From NCBI GenBank assembly GCA_018398805.1, contig JAGFBZ010001926.1, positions 558,001-622,000 of the forward strand: a stretch of DNA of 64,000 bases. The letters run 5' to 3'. This DNA comes from Hirundichthys speculiger. Lineage: Eukaryota; Chordata; Actinopteri; Beloniformes; Exocoetidae. The notes under the pieces were generated by a model. It was not told where the DNA came from. It did no database searches and saw only the letters and a list, made by a program, of their open reading frames with translations. Numbering within the stretch: the first letter of the stretch is position 1; the number at the start of each line of letters is the position of its first letter. The translations under genes and the position numbers were made by a program. Positions 12,209 through 28,723 of the stretch are shown here, one piece after another.

Positions 12209-13760
12209 AATTATGTTCAAATCAAAATCAAATCAGATTTATTTATAAAGACCTTTTGAATTTTTTTTATACAAAAGTAACACAAAGTGCTTTACATAAT
12301 AAAAACAATAATTAAAACCAACAACAACAACAAGAGAGAACAAAAAAATCCCACAAACACACACAATCAGAGGTCGCCGCCACAGGAACCGTCCGGACCA
12401 GAACCCACACTGCAAACATCAGCCACAGTATAGGACCCCGCCCACCCAGAACACAGACAATCCCCATGGCAACGACCCCGGAGACCAAGCAGGTGGAGCT
12501 CCAGACGTGGAGGACCCCCATGAGGAGAACACTGGAGTTAAAAGAAAAAAAAAGGATACAATTTTCAAAGAGACTTAAAACCAATAAGAGCAGCTAAGAT
12601 ATACATTGATGTATGACTATACAGTTAAATTAACTTAAAATAAAATAGAAAAAAAGTACATAAGCAAGAAATAAATACTGGTAAAATTAGAGTTAAATAA
12701 ATAAAAAAAAATAAAAGCTATAAATAGAATTTAACTATTAGCCAAGTTCCACCTTTTTGCTCCTGTCTTTAAAAAAAAAACTGTTAAAAAAGATTATCTT
12801 AAAAGCCTTCATATATAACTCATCTGCATTGCTAACTAGCACTGCAGCATAACAGTGCTTTGTTCCCATAAAATAGAGTGCACTTTGCTTCGTGTATTTT
12901 GAGGTTGGCAGGCATTTTCAAAGCCACATTCTTTTTTTTTTTTTTTTGTTTTTTTTTCTCTAAAATGTAGTACACTGTATGCAGTATGTGAAAAATATAC
13001 AGCTGGTTTGCTACATCTTGGAAAATTCCCAGCGCTCAACTGACCAGTCTTCTTGGCACACTATATCTCCCATCATGCCGTGCACCACTGGAGCCGAAGC
13101 TCTTCACAGCAGTCACAGAATCTGTTTCTGGTTGTGCTCTAGAACAGTTGCTTTGACGGTGGCATACTACTTAATAACGGCGACCGCCAGATCAGTATGT
13201 AGTCCGTACTGTGTTCTGCATTGTATGCACACTAAACAGTATGCGGTTTTAGAAAAGGAATTTATCTCTATCCAAAAAAAGCCAGTTGGCTGTGACTGGT
13301 CAGCTCCACTGGCCAAATTAGGCACCGTCCACCATGCTGTATCACACATTTGTTACCTGGCCGGTCAGTCCAGCACCCGAACTCTCATCTTCCTCAGCCA
13401 CGACCTTTGTGATATGTGCAGAGGGAGGCTTTACATTGTCCTGTTGTAAAATGTATGGACATTTCCTTTTATGGACATTTCCTGCTGCTTTAAATTTTCA
13501 ATCTTTTTTGTTTTTGGTCTAGAGCACACAACACCCATTTCATCTAAGAACTGAAATACCACAATATACATTGTGTACTGGTCCATCCCAGATGCTTCTG
13601 AGCCCAGAGATGTCAACGCTATCTCTGGACACAGTTAACATTAGAGTTCTTATTTAAACATTGTAGTTTTAAGTTGCATTTGTGAATGTATCCCTGTACT
13701 GTGGTACTCACAGGCATTCCCTTGCCCATGTGCTTCTATCAGCTACTGATGAATGATGGT
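12209..13760. other. hcst 3' flank with interspersed repeats
   Basis: A SINE/LINE-type tail at about 12225-12330 contains the common fish motif ending AAAGTGCTTTACATAATAAA. It is followed by a GC-richer repeat (about 12360-12540). At 12960-13240 there is a segment with repeated AGTATG/GTATGC motifs in both orientations. That segment contains ACTATATCTCCCATCATGCC (13061-13080), which resembles the ZNF143/THAP11 site but is probably part of a DNA transposon. No exon is supported. Confidence 0.5.
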
Positions 13761-13768
13761 TTATGGTG

Positions 13769-13783
13769 CAGCGCCCTCTGAGG
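13769..13783 (-). promoter_or_regulatory. CTCF-like site
   Basis: The + strand reads CAGCGCCCTCTGAGG. The complement, CCTCAGAGGGCGCTG, fits the CTCF core. It lies between hcst and tyrobp. Confidence 0.35.
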
Positions 13784-13789
13784 GGCCAA

Positions 13790-14045
13790 AGATCACAGGT
13801 GTCCAGCTAAGGTTTGCACCTTTGCCCTCTAGGCACTGAAATTCCTCCAGATTCATTGAACCTTTTAGTAATTCTATGCGCTGAAGAGGGAGAAATAGAC
13901 AAATCCCTTCCAAATTTTCTCCAAGGAAGACTGATAAATACACTGATGATTTTCTCTTGCATTTGTGAAGTGGGCTGCTCTCTGAAGACTCTCAGCCATT
14001 CGTGCTTTTGTACCAAATCATTACAATTACGTGTAGACATTACTT
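13790..14045 (-). mobile_element. Tc1/mariner transposase N-terminal fragment
   Basis: The - strand frame at 13807-14040 encodes a Tc1-type paired helix-turn-helix region. Recognisable parts are EKIISVFISLPWRKFGRDL, SISPSSAHRITKRF and NESGGISVPRGQ, which end in the usual GRKP-like linker. The catalytic DDE part is absent. It is a short fossil between hcst and tyrobp. Confidence 0.7.
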
Positions 14046-14249
14046 CTGTGAAATATGATTCATTTTATCTTTCAACTTCCCCACTAGTAAGTAACTGGTC
14101 ATGTATCAGCTTTTTTGAATGTGTTGCAGGCTTGAAATGTAAGTATGTATGTTTATCAACTGATAAAATATCTCGGCTTCAAACTGTCTGTAAAAGAATA
14201 AAAGGTCAAACTGAATTTAAGAATCACAGTTATTTTTATTTGTTTTAAT

Positions 14250-15990
14250 CTTTTATTTCTTTTTTAATGCATTGATGATCCATTTAAGGTTTTGCTTCAG
14301 TCGGCCTGCAATAATAAATCAGGCTCAAAACCATTTTGTGTGTTTTTTTTCTTTGTTTTCTTTGTGAAGCACTTTTTTCAAAAGAAATTTACAAAATGTT
14401 TTATATGATAGAATCAAAACACAAATGAAAAAGAAAGATGAAAAGATGAAAAAAAAATCATGAAACAAACAGCAGAAGACACTCTTAAAGGTTATGATAA
14501 ATTATTTAGTAGATGTGACGAGACATAGTTTCTCTGGCAGAAAGTCTTGAAACCTTTTATTCCTAAATCGGGATTTAACAATCAAAGGCTCTGAAGTTGT
14601 GCTCTGGCCCTCAGAGGAGGAGCAATGCAGCTGCAACCTACATTTTTACACGCTGTAACAGAATCTTATAACTGATTCCAAGATTAATCGCTTCAAAGCA
14701 GGTTGAGAGGCTGAACTCATACAGTGTAAGCACCATAGTCACTTAATTTTAGTGAGTTTTGGGGGATTTTTATTTGAAAGCTTTATATGTGGTAAATGTT
14801 TTTTTTCTTTCAGTTTCTTGTTTCCTTTAATCTGATTTTATTATAAATGTCAATTCAAAGCTGACATTTGAGCACAGTGACAGCCACTGGTGGCCAGATT
14901 AGATCTGAGGTCCAACTGCGTATTGATGAGAAACTGCTGATGCTTCAGCCAAACACAGAAAAACACGCCGACCGAGGACAGTTTTATCTCACTGTTGACT
15001 GCCTTTTTTTTCCTTTTTGCAACTACTTACTTTTACAAGAAAAGGGAAAAAAATGCAGAAGTTTTGCTTATTAACCCCAAACTTCAGTTTAGGATTTCTT
15101 GTATTGCTTTTAATGTACTAAATCTAACAGATGGTTTGAATATGTAAATACATTTGGGGTTTGTTTTAGCATTAATGTTCATTCTCATTTGTTTCAAACT
15201 GAATCTAAAGTAGTTATGTTCTGTGTGGAATAAACATTTTTGTTCACATAATTGTATTTGTGTATGTTGCTACACAGAAAAATATTATTTTTGTGTGTCG
15301 CATTTTCCATATTTTTTCATTTGGACATTTAGAAAGATTCCAAACATAATAAAACTTAAATGACTCCATGGCAAAACCAGTGAAAGTAAACATTTGTACT
15401 TCTGAAAGGACAGCATTGTTAGAGATAAAGCTGTGGTTAAAGACTTAGACTGTAGCTAGCAGTGACTGTGGCCGACTCACTGCCTGAACTAAAACCACAG
15501 GTCATGAGGAAATGGCTTACTCTGAGATACAATCACTTGCACTTCAGCAGAAACTATCAGTGTAAAGAAACCAACCTTATGAAGCTTCTTATTTTAACCT
15601 GAGACAATATAAAATGATACAATTAAAAAAGAGGGTCTAAATCCAGAAGATCACATGTAGGCTGCTGAGTGAGATTTCCTTTTTAGAGGAGGCCAGTGAT
15701 GCTGAGATGAATGTCTCCGATATCCCCGAATGACACAAAGCAGAAATACCTTCCTTCCGTATTTTCGGACTGGACATCCCCCTTCTGTTCCTCCTCTTTT
15801 CACGATCGCACAGCACCAGCCCTTCACACCACCGACAGCACTTTCTGGGGATGTTTCTCCACCAGTAACTTTGATTCTTCTGGCCTCCAGCAGCTTGTCT
15901 ATGGGGAAAACAGCAACGGCATTTGAACCACCAGAAGGACTTGTGCCCCTCAGCCTCACCCACTCACTTCCACCTTGGTGACATCAACTT
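14250..15990. other. Region between hcst and tyrobp, no gene seen
   Basis: The sequence is AT-rich and noncoding, with no recognised repeat family beyond short poly-T and poly-A tracts. Open frames of 70-110 codons around 15637-15981 occur on both strands but match nothing I know. Those on the + strand could be part of the tyrobp 5' UTR. Confidence 0.45.
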
Positions 15991-15997
15991 TGAAATT

Positions 15998-16682
15998 ATG
16001 TCTGATGCCCTCTGTATCATGGTTTCGTCGTTTGGTAAGTTGCTATATTGATTTTGACGGGGAGCGATGTTGGCAGTGGTCCTGTAATTAATGTTTTACT
16101 AATCTGTTCTTTTGCAGTCTCAGAAGAAGGACAGCAAGGTATTTCAGTTTCCTCAACCTTTTGCTTCCTGAGGAATTCCAGTGTGCCATGTTGTGTTTTG
16201 TCTTAAATTCTTTGCTTTCATTTCTCTCACAGACTGTGGCTCCTGTTTCCAGATAAGCATGGGGTCTGTAATCGCCATTATGGCCTCCGATATCATCTTG
16301 ACCATCTTCATCATCGTCTCTGTGTTTTGCTTTGCCAAGCGAAGGAGGGAACGTGATTCTCATGATGGTGAGCATGTGTAACTCTGCTAATTCATTGGCG
16401 AGCCTGGTAAGTGGGCAGTAACTTGACAGTTTTTCAATTGTAATCAGGTAAAAGAAATATACCTTTATCAGCTTCAAAGAAAATGACAGCAGAAGTCACA
16501 GAGTCACCCTACCAGGTAAAATACTGCTTTTATACTGTTTTAGCCTACTAACACACTAAATGTGAAAAATATAAGTATGATATGTTATTTGTGCTGCAAT
16601 AATTAACAGATTTTTTCCCCCTTAGGAGTTACATGGAGTCCAGTCAGATGTGTACAGTGAGCTTCGGCACTTTAGGAAATGA
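15998..16682 (+). CDS. tyrobp: DAP12 / TYRO protein tyrosine kinase-binding protein
   Basis: There are five coding exons, 15998-16034, 16118-16138, 16233-16367, 16448-16515 and 16626-16682 (phases 1,1,1,0), giving 318 nt and 105 residues. A short, rather weak signal peptide leads to an ectodomain with two cysteines (DCGSC), which in this family form the homodimer. The transmembrane segment has the partner-binding Asp (SVIAIMASDIILTIFIIV), followed by a basic stretch (KRRRERD). The tail carries a complete ITAM, with YQEL and YSEL separated by seven residues (SPYQELHGVQSDVYSELRHF). Phosphorylated ITAMs recruit Syk/ZAP70. The partners are activating receptors of myeloid and NK-like cells. The start is the first in-frame ATG before a good donor. 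Because the signal peptide is short, an upstream coding exon cannot be excluded. Confidence 0.9.
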
Positions 16683-17254
16683 TATTGTAAAAAGAAACCT
16701 GTAACCGCAATGTTCCCTACTACGTCTGTAATTAGCTGCTCAACGTATGAGGTCATGTCAAAATGGCCTCTATGCAAGTAATTATATCTATCTAAGTAAT
16801 CATATACAGTATCTATGTGAATAGTTTGCATTCAAGTGATTTGTATTTTATTCAGTGTATTGCACCCACTGTAACATTCACACTTTGTTCATGTTTTCAT
16901 TTTGTTCTTATCCTCTCTTAAAAAGCAAAAAAAGTGTATTTAATTATTCATTAAACAATATTTCAAAACCACATTTCTGGCTAAGATTGGTCAAAGCACT
17001 CAAAATGCTTTTTTTATTTGCTTTTCTCACATTTTTGGTATTACAATCTTCTTATTAGAGCTGTTTGAGAGCATCTCTGCAAATACACCCAACACAGCAT
17101 TTAATCAAAAACTTTTTATTTGCTTGTATGTTCACCTCACAAAATAATGCATGTAAGCCTCCAAATGCGACCGGAAAAAAAAAATTCCAGAAAGCAACCG
17201 TATTTGGAAGCAGTCAGTCTGCGTCTGATGAGTCAACAGATGATGGTCCCTGAC

Positions 17255-19440
17255 TCAGTCTGAGGAAGAGATAAAACCTGGAAAAAAAAGGACAAATAAA
17301 ATATTCATTGAGAACAGATGACTGACAAGTAAGACATAGGAAGGTATTTCATCCCATAATTAGATGAAATTCTTAGAAATTGAAATGAGGATTATGCCAC
17401 GAGTTGCTTCTTAAAAGCAGGTCGGGCGGTGAGAAATATGTGCAGAAAAGAAAAGAGAAAAACCACTTGTGTGAAGCAGAGGGAACACACCTCCCCTATG
17501 ATCGTCAGGCTGCTCGGCTCTTGGCTGGAACAGATAAGCTGTTGGGCTCTGGAGGTGTTAAAGTACAAAAAAAAGGAAGAAAGGGGATCACAAGAAGTGA
17601 CAGATCTATCTGGAGAGCTGTCTGCATCATTAATCAACTTCTGTATTTGGAAATATTCTTTTGAAGAAGAGAACTTTGTTCTTACCAAACTGATTGGATT
17701 CAGAGCTGATGTACTCTCTGGTTTCTGTAGGAGCATTTAAAATTAGATGACACATTTTATGATTGCTCCCAGTATGCAGTCATTCCCGGAATATTATCTT
17801 GCATTTCATGCGAATCAAAATTCTGTCTTACCATCATAGTCTGCGTGTTCATCGTTGCCCCTCGCAGCCAGTCTGCCATCGTTGTCCTCCAAACTATCCC
17901 AGTCTTTCGTCTCCCTGCTTTGGTCTGAGACCAGCCTGTCGCTGATCCCTTTACCTTCCGTTGCTGTTCCCTTTCTTTGTGGATTGGTGCTTTGTCTCCC
18001 ACTGTCAGCTCCCACCATCACTCCCTCCTCACTGTTGTGATCGGTCTCCTCCCGGCTTGCTTGCAGCTGCCCTCGAATCCAGCGTTGCTTCTGACTCTTT
18101 TGGTCCTGAAAGGGTCTGTTGGTCACATCCGTCAGCTGCATGTTGCCTTTCCCTCCTGTAGTCCTCCTCAATGGAGCCACGGGAAATGGTCCCAGAATCT
18201 CAAAACTATCGAGGTCATCGGATGCGTCTGGGAAGAGTGATATAAACCACCACATTAACTTTTACAGGCTTTATGAGCTACGTAAAGTAAAAACTGAAAT
18301 GTTCGTACTGCACCTCTGCTTCCACCTCCATTTTTATCATATCCTGGAGGTTCTGAAATATTAAAATATATGTATTTATTTTCTTAGAGATCATTTGACC
18401 TAAATTTGTATAAAATATAAAACTCATTTACCTGGAAATCCATCAGTGGGGTAAATCTCTGTTGATTTAGCCTCAGACAGGTCTGTAAAAGAGATATTTA
18501 GTGTTATTTCAAATAAAACCAATGACCGGTTTATGCTTTTATATGTTTCAAGTGCAACACCAAACTGAACTACGATTTGGAGATCAAGCTAATACATGAG
18601 TTAACAATAAATATTGATTAATTAATTATACATTTATAACCTACTGTACTGCTCTTTTATCATAAAAAAGGAAAGAAAAGAAAACTGTACCATCAGAATT
18701 TTGCTCCTTCACTGGTCTTGGAGGGTTTCTGTATGCTGCAGACATGAAAACATGTGGTGTGATCATCACAGCGATTGTAGTAATCAGATCATGTCAAACA
18801 TGCATATTGGGTCATTTTCTAAACGTTACAGTAAACTGCAAAAATGATCATGTTTCTGTTCTCTTTTAGGCTCTTGTGTTCATGTTCCTCAGGGGAACCG
18901 AAAGTAGGATCTAGTGTGGTGGGTTGTGTGTATTGGGACATAATTTGACGTTTCAGTTTTAAAATGAAATTTCTTTGAGTGCATTTTGAATCACAGACCT
19001 GTGATTTCTGCATGTATGGTCTTTTCTGTCGTTGTGCCAAGCGCATCTGTAATAACAGAGATCAACTAAGCTTGTGATGAATTCAAACGGCACTGTTTTG
19101 CAAATATAGGATGACACAAACTGAAATCACAGAACTCACCATTTAAAAATGTTAACACATTTTCTCTTTGGGCTTGAAATAACAGAAAGATAGAAAATGT
19201 TATCCCCTTTGTCCTATCTAATAATTAGAAAAAAAATCCCACAAAACTTGAGTATATTAGGAGTCTTTAGTTTACCTCTGACTGGGGCTGTTGCCATCAC
19301 ACCAGCACAAGGAAGCAGCAGCAGACAAAGCACCAAGCTGAAACAAATAATTAACATCAAAACATTTAATTGCAGCCAAGAAATGTATTACACTTCATTG
19401 TGAAAGAACAAAGAAGCAAATCAGAAACTTACAACTTCAT
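17255..19440 (-). CDS. Unrecognised secreted acidic protein, nine exons
   Basis: The exons on the - strand are 19440-19433, 19337-19276, 19046-18999, 18735-18691, 18482-18432, 18352-18314, 18227-17832, 17724-17686 and 17277-17255, totalling 711 nt and 236 residues. Every junction has GT-AG signals and the frame closes exactly. Residues 1-20 are a clear signal peptide (MKFLVLCLLLLPCAGVMATA). The mature part has no cysteine, no second membrane segment and no domain I know. It is rich in Asp, Glu, Ser, Arg, Gln and Gly, and looks disordered. All introns after the first are phase 1, and several exons are tiny (39-51 nt). That argues against the SCPP (osteopontin/enamelin) family, whose introns are phase 0. 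An AATAAA on the - strand at about 17114-17119 would end the transcript, convergent with tyrobp. The last exon is the least certain; an alternative is an exon at about 17553. Function unknown. Confidence 0.65.
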
Positions 19441-19459
19441 TGCTGACTTTTGTTCCCAG

Positions 19460-21640
19460 CCGTGTCTACTGTCTGCCAGTGAGAGAGCGGTTAGGCTTTT
19501 ATGTGCTGCCATATCACATCCTTGCTCTAGTTAATTATAGATTCTGACCAGATGTATCGGATTGAGTTTTAGTCAAAGACGACATCTGTGTGCTGAACAC
19601 TGTGTGATTTGTGTGCAGACGAGCAACAATTAGGCCAGTTTCTGTTTAGTATACAAGGGTCCATTCATTTCAGTTCAAGATGGAAACAATTGTTCTTAAC
19701 ATTCAGCCTCGCAAAAAAGAGTTTAGTCTTCCCGTGTATTATGTGCTGAATTGCAGGTAGTTGGTTACTTTGGAGAATGCCGCAGGCTCTTTCTAAGACC
19801 AAAGCAGTCTTTTAAATAATGCAACAGACCGCGTATTTGCTATTTGTCATGATTTACCCTTGTCCATTTATCAAATGTGGCCGTATATGTAGCCTGAAAA
19901 AAAGCCCTTTTAAAAACATCTCATTTTCAAAAAATGAAAAATAATAATATTAATCCTGTGTGTGTAAATTTGAAATAAAAAAAGGAAATTCAGGCATTTC
20001 CATGTCGTATGAACCCTATGTTTAATTTTGATGTAAAAACAGACAACATATCAAATACTGTAACGAAAGATTTATTTTTAAAAATATATGTTTATTTGGA
20101 AATCGACATCGGCAACACAATTCAAAAACGTTCTGGCAAGAATAACTTTACTATTGTACTACATTATGTTTTCTTTTGACAGCAGACTTTAAGCATTTGT
20201 AAAACAAATACTTTCACCTGTTTTGAAAACAAAACACTTTTGCTTGATAAAGATTTCAGCCCTTTCAACAGTAAAAATGTTTCTTAACAGAAGACAAGAG
20301 TGGATATCTACTGTTTGGTACTGTTGTTTTGGTCAAATGCAGAAATGCCTCACACAGCCATAAGTTAACAAAAAAGAAACAATGGGATAACTTTTCATTG
20401 CATTCCGGTCTGGCACATGTAACTATAAATATGTAAAGCAAACACCTCCGCTGTGTCTGTTTACCTTTTTCTTAGTTCAGGTCTTCATACGTGACAATGT
20501 CGCTGTGCACTACCGCACTACTGTTTAGACCTTCCACAAAACAACATTGTGATTAAACGAACTGAGATGTAGTTGTTTGTACCTCTGATTTTTCACATCT
20601 TTAAGTGCGTGTTCATTTATGCAGCAAAACAGAAAACAGATGCTAAACACATACACAAATTAAGGCTTTTGACCCCACATGCCTCAGTACAAATGAATAA
20701 GTTAGAAGAGCTGGTCCTGCACCCATCCATGTGTGAAATTTTCTGTGACTCAAGAGATTTGTGACCTCTGAACTGCTCAGATGCATTTGCATGCAAACAA
20801 TAAACAAGTGAAGAATACACGTCTGGCGTTTCAACGTAAGGAGACGTGATCAGAGGTGCAGTCTTTAGGATCTCATATGAATGGCTTCAAATTGGTTATT
20901 CACCTGTTTTCTTAACATGTATATTTATTTACTTTTACATTTTATGATCTGTCTTCTCTAGATTTGTTGTTCGCCATCCACTTCCGTGGCTGGCTTGCCC
21001 CATGATGCAACTGGTGTCCCCAAGTCCTATTCCTTACAAATAAGTCTCTGAGTCTGTCAAGAATTATTTATGCTAGAGGATGAACTAGAGTTCATCCTCT
21101 AGCATAAATAATAAATAAATAATAACAGGTTTATGTAATTTTTTTTTCACCTAATTTTTTTAAATGTGTTCCATGTACCAAAGTCAAAGTTAAGGACATA
21201 GTTAAAAAAGCAAAGTCCTCATTAATATTCAATATTGTATTTGTTTAATTTTCATAACATTTTCTGCTATGACATGCAAATAATTGTTTCCCAAATTTTA
21301 TTGAACCTATCTAATGCAGGCCTTTGATAGAAACAGCCTAACAATGACGAAACAGTAACAAACTGTAATACCCTGTTCTCCTACAAGAATTCTGTTAACT
21401 TTAATGATGTAGTCCAACTAAAACTGGTTGTATCTCCAAACACCAATCTTTGTGCAGTTAACTGCCCGTTACTTGGGAAACTAAACACTGATTTGGATGT
21501 AAACACATGAGATTCAGTTGGAAACCTGAAATATTTGACTGCGGTTGAGAGTTCAAATATCCACTGAAATGTGCTGATCAGTTTCTCCTTCAACCAGACC
21601 TGTTGGTGTCAGAGGAAGCTCAATTTTCCCCACGAAAAAA
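19460..21640. other. Intergenic between secreted gene and csnk2a1
   Basis: AT-rich sequence with no supported exon. It contains the perfect hairpin listed separately at 21063-21112. The left end (19440-19560) should hold the promoter of the - strand secreted gene. Confidence 0.5.
21063..21112. repeat. Perfect inverted repeat, 24-bp arms, 2-bp loop
   Basis: The left arm runs 21063-21086 (starting ATTATTTATGCTAGAGG) and the right arm 21089-21112. They are exact reverse complements separated only by AG. No other copy was seen in the window. Confidence 0.95.
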
Positions 21641-22551
21641 AGAAAAAGAAGAGCGCCCTCTGCTGGAAAGGCTGTTCGCACTAAGCTCTTCATCTCGAGC
21701 ATCGCCATATTGACGTCCCAACAACGCTGAGAGGTAATCGTGTTATTTAATCGCAAATCGTCGTTGTTTAAGAGGTAGTCTTGGGCGCTGTCGGTGTGAA
21801 GAAAAGCTGGAAATAAGTAATTCAACCGCGGTGCCATTTTGCTGCTCGATCACAGTGTTTGTAGGATGCTTTTTCAAGGCGTTGCCAGCCAGTTGCCTCG
21901 CCAGCAAACAGTCTATTCACTCCCTTAGCTTGCTAGCTTAGCACTTTTTTAGCTTTTGAAATAATATTTTTTCGATGCCTGGTGTATAGTTCGGTGTAAA
22001 TAATAAAAACGCGAATGATTATTCCGCTATTTTGAAGTTAAGTGGTTACTTGGTTCTGTTTTAGTGCCGTGCTGCGGCCGAGAACTGGTTGTGACTTTCC
22101 TGCCGGCTTTTCACTCTGCTACTGACGAGCTAACTGGTTAGCATCTTTGCCAGCTTCCCGGTTCGAGTGTTGGTTAGCTGTTAGCTAGAGTGCAGGCCGT
22201 GGGCCACAGTGGCTCTGTACGCACGTTTGCCTTTTCATCAAAGTATTAAGCGGGCAAACTACTTTTAATTGAACACGTATCTCGCGCTGGAGAGCCAATT
22301 TTGTCGATTGGAAGCACGCCATGATCGTATTTTTTTTTATTTCATTTAACCCCGCTAGCCTTGGTTTTATTGAATGACGTGCGTTAGCTCACACACTTTG
22401 CTCATGTTTACTTAATTGACTCTATTGATTTTAATCAACCTACTTTCTGTCCCTTCTCCAACAGGAGGCATTTGTTGTAGCTCCCAGTGATGACCGTACT
22501 GAACCCTGTACCTCCTGATTAGACTGGTTGGATGCCCCCCATTTAACATCC
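21640..22551 (+). promoter_or_regulatory. csnk2a1 promoter region and noncoding exons
   Basis: A GC/CpG-richer stretch (about 21650-22320) precedes csnk2a1. A consensus CTCF site lies on the - strand at 21651-21666 (complement of GAGCGCCCTCTGCTGG). A probable first exon ends GAGAG|gtaatc at about 21732. A second noncoding exon is plausible at about 22466-22551, bounded by CAACAG| and CATCCAG|gtttct. The coding exon then begins with 28 nt of 5' UTR at 23121. Exon calls are from splice signals only. Confidence 0.5.
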
Positions 22552-23148
22552 AGGTTTCTCCATTTTATACGCCGTCCTTTTCAGAAACAATATACAACAA
22601 CTATTTAAAATGTTTGGCCTGATTTGAGTTTCGTTTAACTATGTCTGTATTTTTCTTTTCTTATTTGGATGCTATTTTGAGTATTTGCTGCATGTGATGA
22701 AAATGTCTGAAACTGTGTGTGTGTGTGTGTGTGGTGGTGGTGGTGGGGGGGTCACATTGACATAAAATGGTATACATAAGATTGTAGGAAACTCTTGATA
22801 TCATTTATTTATTTTAATTTATATTTGTATGCTCATTTAGCTTTAATACCATAGAAGCATCTCAACCACTCCTGCCCTTCATTTGCCACCATTATCCTGG
22901 AGTAATCCCCCCAGGTATTGTGCTGTCTTCCTGTCTAGGAAAATTACATAAAATGTGTGAAAGGATTTTTTTGTTTTTTTTTTGTAAAGATGTTCTTCTC
23001 TACAAATGTTGTAAATACTCACAATGGGGATATTTAACCTCTTTCCATGTAAACATTTTCATCAGTGGTTTGAGGTTTCCATTCAAACCTTTTGAATTGT
23101 CTTTTTCTGTCATTTCGTAGGAAATTAAGAGAAGATCCTGTGCAGAAT

Positions 23149-28723
<5,575 letters not shown>

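Noticed and set aside
15637..15981. Frames of 70-108 codons before tyrobp
   Set aside because: No domain; they overlap on both strands and do not splice in frame to tyrobp exon 2.
17392..17560. Alternative last exon of the unknown secreted gene
   Set aside because: The acceptor before 17553 has a weak pyrimidine tract; the acceptor at 17277 is stronger, keeps phase 1 and gives a clean stop followed by a polyadenylation signal. Not fully excluded.
21063..21112. MicroRNA precursor
   Set aside because: A 2-base loop and perfect arms do not fit a normal precursor.
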